Shown piece after piece: positions 6,333 through 12,561 of a stretch of DNA of 12,561 bases. The DNA is from Abditibacteriota bacterium (lineage in GTDB: Bacteria; Armatimonadota; UBA5829). Location: the NCBI GenBank assembly GCA_017958015.1, contig JAGDDM010000050.1:1-12561 (forward strand), written 5' to 3'. Position numbers and translations under genes: made by a program. Within the stretch, counting starts at the first letter, position 1. Every line of letters begins with the position of its first letter. A model generated the notes under the pieces. The model made no database searches. It was not told the DNA's origin and was given only the letters and a program-made list of their open reading frames with translations.

Positions 6333-7523
6333 TCAATATTGTCTTTCCCCGTTTCCCGTAAGGTGTCCGAGGATAAAAAATCCCAAGGTGAACACGGCTC
6401 CGATAAACACAAACACGGCCTTCAGTCCCGCTCCCGCGGCGATAACTCCCGAAAGAGCGGTCATCACAAGGGTACCGAAGGTTGAGGAGGCGTGCTGTAT
6501 GCCGTAAGCCCGGCCCTGAAACGTATCCTCCACCCGCAAGCATATGAGAGCCGAAGTGGCGGGTTGGGCGGCGGCGCAGAACACACCGGCGACAAAGAAG
6601 AAAAGGGAAAAGGACCATAAATTGCCCGCCGCGGGCGTCGCCAGAATCGCGGTGAATATACCGGTACCCAAAAGAGACGCGAATATAACTTTGTAATAGC
6701 CGATATTTTCTCCCAGAGCCGTCCACCGCCGAGCCGTCAGAAAAACGGCTATGGCGGGCAGGGCGAATATGATGCCGATGAGCCAGCCGGGAGCGTTGTT
6801 GCCGATTCCCTTCAGGTAAAGGGTTATAACCGGAATCGTACCGCCGGAGAACATGGCCGCCACCCAAACGGTGAAGAATATGGGCAGCATGATTTTGCTT
6901 TTGAAGGCCGTGGCGAAGTCCTGCCACAGGGATGTTTTGTCCTCCGACCTGGTTTTGTTCGGCTCCCGCACGAAAAAGACAACCAGCAGCACGGAAAAGA
7001 ATATGGCGCAGGCGGCTATTCGCATGGAGACCCGATAGCCGAACATCTCCGCCAGAAATCCGCCGTAGGCGGGACCCAAAATAAGTCCCGCGGCCATGGC
7101 GGCCTGGGCCAGAGCCACATATCCGGGGGCGTACCGTTTGGGGGTGTTGGTGGCGATAAGGGCTATGGAGCCGGGCACGAAACCCGTGAGGGCCCCGTTC
7201 AAAAACCGCAGAAGGGCCAGCTGCCACGGCGCCCGGCATATGCTCATAAAGATATATATGAAAACGAGGCATACCCCCGCCCGCAAAACCATGGGCTTTC
7301 TGCCGTGGGCGTCGCCCACCTTGCCCCAGAAGGGCTGGCAAACGATTCCCGCCGTGGCCTGCATGGTGAACACGAAATAGGTCCAGGACACCAATGACTT
7401 GTCGGACACGCCCAAATCCTTCAGAAACAGGGACAGATAGGGAACAATCTGGTTCCAACTCGCCCCGGCCAGGAATATGGTTGTGCAAAGTATAAGCAGG
7501 TTTGTCTTGTAATATCTTCTCAC
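6333..7523 (-). CDS. MFS transporter, 12-TM DHA1-like
   Basis: This encodes 396 residues from a GTG at 7523, chosen because an AGGTGA Shine-Dalgarno sequence lies five bases upstream. A GTG at 7532 (399 residues) overlaps that motif. The protein is nearly all hydrophobic with about twelve predicted helices and a central cytoplasmic loop near residues 190-205. Motif A, GKVGDAHGRKP, sits in the TM2-TM3 loop at about residues 67-77. A motif-C-like GLILGPAYGG lies in TM5. Motif C is typical of proton-coupled antiporters in the DHA1 drug/sugar efflux group, so export of a sugar or small molecule fits the motifs best. The position opposite a GH43 operon would fit oligosaccharide or pentose uptake. 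The substrate and direction cannot be decided from sequence. Confidence 0.9.
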   Translation of the reverse strand: MRRYYKTNLLILCTTIFLAGASWNQIVPYLSLFLKDLGVSDKSLVSWTYFVFTMQATAGIVCQPFWGKVGDAHGRKPMVLRAGVCLVFIYIFMSICRAPWQLALLRFLNGALTGFVPGSIALIATNTPKRYAPGYVALAQAAMAAGLILGPAYGGFLAEMFGYRVSMRIAACAIFFSVLLVVFFVREPNKTRSEDKTSLWQDFATAFKSKIMLPIFFTVWVAAMFSGGTIPVITLYLKGIGNNAPGWLIGIIFALPAIAVFLTARRWTALGENIGYYKVIFASLLGTGIFTAILATPAAGNLWSFSLFFFVAGVFCAAAQPATSALICLRVEDTFQGRAYGIQHASSTFGTLVMTALSGVIAAGAGLKAVFVFIGAVFTLGFFILGHLTGNGERQY

Positions 7524-7553
7524 GACAGTCACCTCGGCATGGGTCTTACCTAT

Positions 7554-7582
7554 ATTTTACCGGAAATCCGGGATTTATGCAC
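7554..7582 (-). promoter_or_regulatory. Sigma70-type promoter of the MFS operon
   Basis: On the minus strand GTGCAT (7582-7577) and TAAAAT (7559-7554) are 17 bp apart. They nearly match the TTGCAT/TAAAAT pair at 562-590. The predicted start near 7547 gives a leader of about 24 bases to the GTG at 7523. Confidence 0.65.
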
Positions 7583-7583
7583 C

Positions 7584-7612
7584 TTGCGAATTATCATTCC
7601 CTCTGTTATAAT
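7584..7612 (+). promoter_or_regulatory. Sigma70-type promoter of the GH43 operon
   Basis: TTGCGA (7584-7589) and a perfect TATAAT (7607-7612) are separated by 17 bp. Transcription should start at about 7619, inside the palindrome at 7612-7631. The -35 box is only 1 bp from that of the divergent MFS promoter. Confidence 0.8.
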
Positions 7613-7631
7613 TGATTTAATCGTAAATCAA
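7612..7631. promoter_or_regulatory. Palindromic operator candidate at the GH43 start site
   Basis: TTGATTTA (7612-7619) and TAAATCAA (7624-7631) form a perfect 8-bp inverted repeat with a 4-bp centre (ATCG). It begins at the last base of the -10 box and ends 14 bases before the GH43 ATG, just ahead of the Shine-Dalgarno sequence. That is the classical position for a dimeric repressor controlling this operon. It is A/T-rich with no loop-stabilising G/C, so a DNA site is likelier than an RNA hairpin. The cognate regulator is not in the window. Confidence 0.7.
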
Positions 7632-7645
7632 GAAAGGATACGACC

Positions 7646-8656
7646 ATGAAAAGAGTTATTTTTTCTCTCATCGCCATGATGATTCTCGCCGCTCCCGCCT
7701 TTGCGTGGATTGAGACCAAGACTTTCTCCAACTCCCTTGCCGGCGCCGCGGATCCATGGGTTATCAAGAACCCCGACGGCAAAGGCTATTACTACTGCTA
7801 CAGCGGTTACCGGGAAGTCTACGTCACCTACGAACTCTGCCCCACGGACTTCAAACGGAACGCTCCCAAGCCCGTCTACACCGCTCCCGAAGGCACCATG
7901 TACAGCGCCGAATACTGGGCTCCGGAGCTTCACTATCTCAACGGCGAGTGGTACATCTACGTTGCCGCGGACAAGCAGTGGAACGACACCCACCGCATGT
8001 ACGTGCTTAAATGCACCGGCAAGGACCCCCTGCAGCCCTTCGAGATGGTGGGCAAGATAACCGACGAGCGGGACTTCTGGGCCATCGACGGCGGCGTTTT
8101 GAAGTACAAAGACAAACTCTACTTCATCTGGTCCGGCGCGGAGAACCCCACGGGAGTTGATGCCCAGAACATCTACATCGCCGAAATGGAAAGTCCCACC
8201 AAAATTAAGGGCAAGGGCGTTATGCTCTCCAAGCCGGAATACGACTGGGAAAAGATTACCGTCCCGGGCGTGCCCCTCATCAACGAGGGTCCCACCGCCC
8301 TCTATCGGGGCAACAAAGTCTATATCGTCTACTCCGCCTCCTTCGCCAACGGCCCCGACTACTGCCTGGGTCTGCTGACTTTCAAGGGCGGCGACATCCT
8401 TAACCCCAAAAACTGGACCAAGTCAAAAACTCCCGTCATGTCCAAGGTTGAGGGCGTCTACGGCCCCGGCCACTGCTCCTTTATCAAGGACGCCACGGAA
8501 AACGACTGGATTGTGTACCACTGCACCACGCAGCTCGGCGTTGACTGGTCCCAGCGGGTTATGCGTCTGCAGCCCTTCAGCTGGAAGGACAATGTGCCCG
8601 TATTCGGCGCCCCCGTACCCAACGGTCAGAAACTGGAGTTCCCCTACGAACAATGA
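7646..8656 (+). CDS. Secreted GH43 glycosidase 1 (arabinofuranosidase-like)
   Basis: This encodes 336 residues from an ATG at 7646, with AAAGGA at 7633-7638. A signal peptide ends at AFA (residue 20), so the mature enzyme is exported. The rest is a single five-bladed beta-propeller domain of family GH43 with no carbohydrate-binding module. The catalytic triad is readable: D36 (AADPW, general base), D148 (WAIDGG, pKa modulator) and E214 (INEGP, general acid). H276 in GPGHCSF is the metal- or active-site-associated His. WAPELH, YIYVAADK and YFIWSG are typical of the family. The pattern resembles exo-alpha-1,5-L-arabinofuranosidases of the GH43_26 type, so arabinan or arabinoxylan side chains are likely targets. 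Subfamily and linkage are not settled. It is the most canonical of the four paralogues and overlaps the next gene by an ATGA. Confidence 0.92.
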   Translation: MKRVIFSLIAMMILAAPAFAWIETKTFSNSLAGAADPWVIKNPDGKGYYYCYSGYREVYVTYELCPTDFKRNAPKPVYTAPEGTMYSAEYWAPELHYLNGEWYIYVAADKQWNDTHRMYVLKCTGKDPLQPFEMVGKITDERDFWAIDGGVLKYKDKLYFIWSGAENPTGVDAQNIYIAEMESPTKIKGKGVMLSKPEYDWEKITVPGVPLINEGPTALYRGNKVYIVYSASFANGPDYCLGLLTFKGGDILNPKNWTKSKTPVMSKVEGVYGPGHCSFIKDATENDWIVYHCTTQLGVDWSQRVMRLQPFSWKDNVPVFGAPVPNGQKLEFPYEQ

Positions 8657-9633
8657 AAAGTATAATCACCGTTATACTCGTTCTCCTCACCGCTTCAGCC
8701 CTCAGCGCCGACTACGGGGTGGCTAAGTTCACAAACCCCATATGCGGCGCCGCGGATCCATGCATAGTCAAGAACCCGGATGGTCCCGGCTATTGGTACG
8801 TGTACAGCACCAATCGGGACATCTGCGTTGAGTACGCCCTGTCCCCCGGGGAGTTCAACTTCCGGGGCGACAACAAGGTATTCTCCGTAACCCCGGGCAC
8901 AGATTGCGCCGGCGCTCTTTGGGCGCCGGAGTTGCACCGACTGGGCGGCAAGTGGTACATCTACTTCACCGCCGCGGATGACAAGAGCATCCACCGGCTC
9001 TTTGTTGTCAGCGGCGACGACCCCATGAAACCCTTCGGCGATTTGAAGTGCATGGGCGACCACAACGGTAAAAACGCCATCGATCAGACGGTCTTTGAGC
9101 ACAAAGGACGCCTCTACACCTGCTACTCCGTCATCAGAGACAACGCCCAGTGGATTATGATCGCGGAGATGAAGTCCCCCTGGGAGTTCAAAACACAGCC
9201 CGTGTACCTCACGCACCCCCTGTATGACTGGGAAACCGTCGGTCAGCCCACAAACGAGGGACCCGTGGTCCTGAAGCGAAACGGCAAAATTTATCTTATT
9301 TTCTCCGCCGCCGCCGGCTACGACGACGCTTACAGTCTGGGAGTCCTCACCTACAAGGGCGGCAATATACTGAACCCCGATAACTGGAAAAAACACCCCG
9401 AGCCGATTTTAACCGGTCGAGGGAACATACGGGGCACCGGCCACTGCACCTTCACAAAGGACGCGGAGGGAAACGACTGGTGCGTATTCCACTGCAACCG
9501 CCCCCATACCGAGGAAAACATGGGCAGGTGGGTTCCCCGCTTCCTCTGCCTCCAGCCGGTGGTGTGGATAAACGATTTCCCCACCTTCAGCCCGGTGGTT
9601 GAGAAACCCAAATACTTCAAATACGAGAGGTAA
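8653..9633 (+). CDS. Secreted GH43 glycosidase 2
   Basis: This encodes 326 residues; the ATG overlaps the stop of GH43-1 (ATGA), so translation is probably coupled. A signal peptide of about 19 residues ends at ALSA. Catalytic residues are D35 (AADPC), D144 (AIDQTVFE) and E202 (NEGP), with H264 in GTGHC. Compared with GH43-1, Trp after ADP is replaced by Cys37, and a further Cys31 sits just before the catalytic Asp. The second motif carries Gln after the Asp instead of Gly. It ends with a tail, FSPVVEKPKYFKYER, shared with GH43-3 and GH43-4 but absent from GH43-1. These three therefore form a separate clade. The enzyme is expected to be active on a related pentose-containing glycan; specificity is unknown. 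Confidence 0.9.
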   Translation: MKSIITVILVLLTASALSADYGVAKFTNPICGAADPCIVKNPDGPGYWYVYSTNRDICVEYALSPGEFNFRGDNKVFSVTPGTDCAGALWAPELHRLGGKWYIYFTAADDKSIHRLFVVSGDDPMKPFGDLKCMGDHNGKNAIDQTVFEHKGRLYTCYSVIRDNAQWIMIAEMKSPWEFKTQPVYLTHPLYDWETVGQPTNEGPVVLKRNGKIYLIFSAAAGYDDAYSLGVLTYKGGNILNPDNWKKHPEPILTGRGNIRGTGHCTFTKDAEGNDWCVFHCNRPHTEENMGRWVPRFLCLQPVVWINDFPTFSPVVEKPKYFKYER

Positions 9634-9637
9634 AACC

Positions 9638-10612
9638 GTGAAAAGATTCCTTATTCCGCTGCTTCTACTGACCCTCTGCGGAGCCGCCCAAGCCGACTTC
9701 GGCGTATCGAAGTTTACAAACCCCATATGCGGCGCCGCCGATCCCTGCATCGTGAAATGCCCTGAGGGCAAGGGATATTGGTACGTGTACTCGAGCAACA
9801 CCGGAATATATTCCGAGTACGCTCTCACCCCGGCGGATTTCAAGCACGACTACCTCAACAAAATCTTCGGAGCGAAACCCGGCAGCGACTACGCCGACGA
9901 GTTTTGGGCGCCGGAGCTTCACCGCCTGGGAGGCAAATGGTACATCTACTTCACCGCCTCCTCCGGTGAGGCGGCCATCCACCGAATGTACGTCGTAAGC
10001 GGCGACGACCCCATGAAACCCTTCGGGGACATCAAATGCATGGGCGACTGCGACGGCGACAACGCCATCGACCAAACCGTGTTTGAGTACAAAGGCAAAC
10101 TGTACACAAGTTTCTCCGCCAGAGTCAGCGACCACCAAAAGCTTATGTTGGGGGAAATGGCCTCTCCTTGGGAAATCAAAGGCAAGCCCGTTTGTATTTC
10201 CCACCCCGAATACGAATGGGAAAAGGCCTGCTGGCCCATAAACGAGGGGCCCTGGGCCGTAGAGCGGGGCGGAAAGCTCTGTATTCTTTTCTCCGCCTCC
10301 GCCGCAAACATGGATGAGTATTGCACGGGCATCCTCACTTTCGCGGGCGGCGATATTATGGACCCGAAAAATTGGAAAAAGCACCCGGAACCCATTCTCA
10401 AAGGTCAGGGAAACATACAGGGTACCGGACACGGCATGTTCACACAGGACGCCGACGGCAACGACTGGTTTGTGTTTCACTGCAACAGGCCCCACGACGG
10501 CAAAGTGTGGGCCGCCCGCTTCCTCGGCCTCCAGCCGGTGGTGTGGATAGACGACATCCCTCATTTCAGCCCGGTGGTTGAGAAACCCAAGTATTTCAAG
10601 TACGAAAAATGA
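9638..10612 (+). CDS. Secreted GH43 glycosidase 3
   Basis: This encodes 324 residues from a GTG at 9638, preceded by GAGAGG that overlaps the end of GH43-2. An ATG at 9599 is in frame but would put thirteen non-hydrophobic residues ahead of the signal peptide. From the GTG the signal peptide is MKRFLIPLLLLTLCGAAQA, cut before Asp20. The triad is D35 (AADPC), D145 (AIDQTVFE) and E203 (INEGP), with H265 in GTGHGMF. C31 and C37 flank the catalytic base as in GH43-2. It is closest to GH43-4 in both protein and DNA, with long identical DNA runs towards the 3' end that suggest a recent duplication or conversion. It overlaps GH43-4 by an ATGA. Confidence 0.9.
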   Translation: MKRFLIPLLLLTLCGAAQADFGVSKFTNPICGAADPCIVKCPEGKGYWYVYSSNTGIYSEYALTPADFKHDYLNKIFGAKPGSDYADEFWAPELHRLGGKWYIYFTASSGEAAIHRMYVVSGDDPMKPFGDIKCMGDCDGDNAIDQTVFEYKGKLYTSFSARVSDHQKLMLGEMASPWEIKGKPVCISHPEYEWEKACWPINEGPWAVERGGKLCILFSASAANMDEYCTGILTFAGGDIMDPKNWKKHPEPILKGQGNIQGTGHGMFTQDADGNDWFVFHCNRPHDGKVWAARFLGLQPVVWIDDIPHFSPVVEKPKYFKYEK

Positions 10613-11589
10613 AACCTCTACTCGCGTTTTTGCTCACTGCCCTGCTGGCCGTCTCCGTTTCCGCGGACTACGGCGTGTCGAAGTTTACCGACCCCATCTG
10701 CGGCGGCGCGGATCCCTGCGTGGTAAAAAACCCGGAGGGCAAGGGCTATTGGTATGTGTACAGCTCCGATAAGGCGGTGTTCGCGGAGTACGCCCTCACC
10801 CCGGCGGACTTCAGATACGACTTCCGAAACAAAGTCTTCGAGGCCCGGCCGAACACTCTCTACGCGAAAGAGTTCTGGGCGCCGGAGCTCCACCGCCTCG
10901 GGGGCAAATGGTATATCTACTTCACCGCCGCCGACGACAGCGGACTCCACCGCATGTTCGTCGTAAGCGGCGACGATCCGACAAAACCCTTCGGGGATAT
11001 AAAATGCATGGGCGATTACGAGGACGACAACGCCATCGATCAAACCGTCTTTGAGTACAAAGGCAAACTCTACACAAGTTTCTCCGCCAGAAACAAAGAC
11101 CACCAAAAACTTATGCTGGCGGAAATGAAATCCCCCTATGAAATCAAAGGCGCGCCGGTGTGTGTTTCCCGCCCGGAATACGACTGGGAAAAGCCGGGCT
11201 GGCCCATAAACGAGGGTTCCTACGCCGTAAAGCACGGCGGAAAACTTCACCTTATCTTCGCCGCTGCCGGCGCCACCATGGACGAATACTGCATCGGCCT
11301 CCTCACCTTCGGAGGCGGCGATATCATGAACCCGGCGAATTGGAAAAAGCACCCCGAACCGATTTTAAGGGGTCAGGGAAACATACAGGGCACCGGACAC
11401 GGCATGTTCACACAGGACGCCGACGGCAACGACTGGCTTGTGTTCCACTGCAACCGACCCCACAACGAGGAAAATCGGGGTCAGTGGCTCGCCCGTTTCC
11501 TCTGCCTTCAGCCGGTGGTGTGGATAGACGACATTCCTCATTTCAGCCCGGTGGTTGAGAAACCGAAATACTTCAAATACGAAAGGTAA
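10609..11589 (+). CDS. Secreted GH43 glycosidase 4
   Basis: This encodes 326 residues; the ATG overlaps the GH43-3 stop codon. A signal peptide of about 19 residues ends at VSA. D35 (GADPC), D144 (AIDQTVFE) and E202 are all retained, with H264 in GTGHGMF, so the fold and catalytic machinery look intact. The residue after the catalytic NEG is Ser203 rather than the nearly universal Pro, and the preceding part of the propeller differs from its sisters. This could shift the substrate preference. C31, C37, C133 and C281 are shared with GH43-2 and GH43-3. It is the last GH43 gene of the array; the small membrane-protein gene starts 3 bp after its stop and is presumably in the same transcript. Confidence 0.9.
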   Translation: MKPLLAFLLTALLAVSVSADYGVSKFTDPICGGADPCVVKNPEGKGYWYVYSSDKAVFAEYALTPADFRYDFRNKVFEARPNTLYAKEFWAPELHRLGGKWYIYFTAADDSGLHRMFVVSGDDPTKPFGDIKCMGDYEDDNAIDQTVFEYKGKLYTSFSARNKDHQKLMLAEMKSPYEIKGAPVCVSRPEYDWEKPGWPINEGSYAVKHGGKLHLIFAAAGATMDEYCIGLLTFGGGDIMNPANWKKHPEPILRGQGNIQGTGHGMFTQDADGNDWLVFHCNRPHNEENRGQWLARFLCLQPVVWIDDIPHFSPVVEKPKYFKYER

Positions 11590-11592
11590 GAT

Positions 11593-12102
11593 ATGCGCGA
11601 AGATTTGGGCGAGTACGAAGAAAGCGCCATAAAGCAGCGAAAATCGAAAAACATATTCGACGAGGACGTCCCGGATTTCACGGAGACGGCTCCCAAGGAG
11701 ACGACTCCCGTAGAGACGCCGAAGGTTGAGGTCCTCCGCGACGAGCCCCCTCGCCGGGACGCCGCCGTCGGCAGCCCCTATCCCCCGGAAGTGTACCAAC
11801 CGGACTGGGGCGCTTTTTTGCTCACTCCCATCTGGGCTCTCGCCAACAACGTGCTTTTCGGACTCCTTTGGTTCGTGCCCTTCATCGGCTGGATAATCCC
11901 CTTCATTCTCCTTTTCAAGGGCGGCGAGCTGTCCTGGCGGTGCCGCCGCTTCGAGAGCGTGGAGCAGTTCACGGCGGTGCGGAGGGCTTGGACCATAGCC
12001 GGCATCGTATTCCACCTGTTTTGGATAGTCCTATTTACCGTGATTGTGATTGTGGGCATCTTCGCCGGCGAGACGCCGCCGCCCCAGGGTCAAATATCGT
12101 AG
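11593..12102 (+). CDS. Small membrane protein with disordered N-terminus (WGAFLL family)
   Basis: This encodes 169 residues from an ATG at 11593, with GAAAGG at the end of GH43-4 serving as the Shine-Dalgarno sequence. Residues 1-68 are charged, Pro/Glu/Thr-rich and probably disordered. DWGAFLLTPIW (71-81) opens a hydrophobic stretch to about residue 109 (two close membrane segments), followed by GGELSWRCRRF (110-120) and a third helix at 134-158. I recall a conserved family with 'NWGAFLL..iW' and 'GNEWAW..rrw.s.e.f' motifs, sometimes mislabelled ribonuclease G. The function is unknown. The stop codon abuts the next ATG directly (TAG then ATG at 12103). Why it follows secreted glycosidases is unclear; it may be a housekeeping gene read through from the operon. 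Confidence 0.78.
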   Translation: MREDLGEYEESAIKQRKSKNIFDEDVPDFTETAPKETTPVETPKVEVLRDEPPRRDAAVGSPYPPEVYQPDWGAFLLTPIWALANNVLFGLLWFVPFIGWIIPFILLFKGGELSWRCRRFESVEQFTAVRRAWTIAGIVFHLFWIVLFTVIVIVGIFAGETPPPQGQIS

Positions 12103-12561
12103 ATGATTAAACTCCCCAGGCGGCATATAATCGCGGCGGTTATAATCGCCGTTCTCGCGATTCTCACCGCTCTTTTGCCCAAAAAACCCCTGACTGCGGT
12201 ATTTTTGGCCGTGGGGGACGGCATGTGCGTGGTGGCGGAGACTCCCTCGGGCCACTCCATAGTCATTGACTGCGGCAACCAAAACACGGAGGACGAGGGC
12301 AGAGCCGCGGCCATGATCGCCGAGCGGTGCCTCTCCCGAATGGGCAAGAGCCGAATAGACCTCCTCTTTATCACCCACCCCCACAAAGACCACTTTTCCG
12401 GCCTTGAGCTTCTTCTCAGGCGGAAACCGGCGAAGCGTATTTTCGTCCCCTATTATTGCTCCTCCGGCGACAACGGATATATGCGGGTGGTGGACGAGGC
12501 CTGCGCCTACGGAGCCGAACTCATCCGCCTGGAGCCGGGACAAAACATTCAGCTGGGCAAG
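12103..12561 (+). CDS. ComEC/Rec2-like metallo-beta-lactamase-fold protein, partial at right edge
   Basis: An open frame of 153 residues from an ATG at 12103 runs off the window. An N-terminal membrane segment or signal anchor (IIAAVIIAVLAILTALL, 9-25) is followed by AVGDGMCVVAETPSG and IVIDCG. This is the 'VGqGda..i..P.G..iliD.G' start of the ComEC C-terminal-type metallo-beta-lactamase domain. The metal-binding THPHKDH motif lies at residues 91-97. The large ComEC channel domain is absent, since the hydrolase domain starts right after a single helix. It therefore resembles the stand-alone, membrane-tethered or exported members of this group, thought to be nucleases or phosphodiesterases. 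The family's usual Gln-Gly-Asp is Asp39-Gly-Met here. It is directly adjacent to the upstream gene and in the same direction. Confidence 0.85.
   Translation, partial: MIKLPRRHIIAAVIIAVLAILTALLPKKPLTAVFLAVGDGMCVVAETPSGHSIVIDCGNQNTEDEGRAAAMIAERCLSRMGKSRIDLLFITHPHKDHFSGLELLLRRKPAKRIFVPYYCSSGDNGYMRVVDEACAYGAELIRLEPGQNIQLGK

Noticed and set aside
6289..7488. 399-codon minus-strand frame almost as long as the MFS gene
   Set aside because: It is the MFS region read in another frame: the peptide is rich in Arg, Gly, His and Ser, lacks hydrophobic helices and matches no family, whereas the chosen frame gives about twelve clean membrane helices and motif A.
9668..9679. Lipobox-like LTLC in the GH43-3 signal peptide
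   Set aside because: The residue before Cys is Leu rather than Gly, Ala or Ser, and a normal AQA cleavage site follows, as in the sister proteins. A lipoprotein is unlikely.
7646..11589. Assembly artefact explaining the GH43 tandem copies
   Set aside because: The copies differ throughout, with distinct signal peptides, active-site residues and junction types. A simple duplicated contig cannot account for the array, although the 3' identity of genes 3 and 4 deserves the conversion test listed above.

Overview
This 12.6 kb window is GC-rich, densely packed bacterial DNA, and every long open stretch is accounted for. Many neighbouring genes overlap (ATGA junctions or 8 bp), and the Shine-Dalgarno sites are strong. 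Four sigma70-type promoters can be read, all with 17-bp spacers. The organism is probably an uncultured anaerobe from a fibre-degrading (gut-like) community. The HD protein, U32 protein and small membrane protein recall Clostridia-type sequences, while the short signal peptides that run straight into the catalytic domain would also suit a diderm. I cannot fix the phylum.

Layout. (1) Positions 505 to 1, minus strand: a DUF4926-like small gene and an overlapping small acidic gene that leaves the window, served by a clear promoter at 524-552. (2) Positions 608-5482, plus strand: a five-gene operon from a back-to-back promoter at 562-590. It encodes a membrane-anchored DUF4097-type protein, a divergent nucleoside hydrolase, a U32 protein of the TrhP/YegQ type, tRNA-guanine transglycosylase (tgt) and an HD-domain phosphohydrolase. 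Two of these modify tRNA wobble positions, and the nucleoside hydrolase next to tgt raises the possibility of queuine salvage. (3) Positions 5484-5633: a compact mosaic of two different 7-bp-period repeat runs around nested hairpins, then a bidirectional terminator at 5647-5676 between convergent operons. (4) Positions 7523 to 5679, minus strand: an MFS transporter and an unrecognised 209-residue protein. (5) Positions 7646-12561, plus strand: four tandem secreted GH43 glycosidases, a small membrane protein and a ComEC-like metallo-beta-lactamase-fold protein cut by the right edge.

Regions 4 and 5 diverge from a single 80-bp control region whose two -35 boxes are 1 bp apart. A perfect 8-4-8 palindrome lies at the GH43 start site and looks like a repressor operator. 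The simplest reading is a small locus in which exported GH43 enzymes cut arabinose- or xylose-containing side chains, with the divergent MFS protein as a possible partner carrier. No regulator gene, SusC/D pair or ABC transporter is present in the window.
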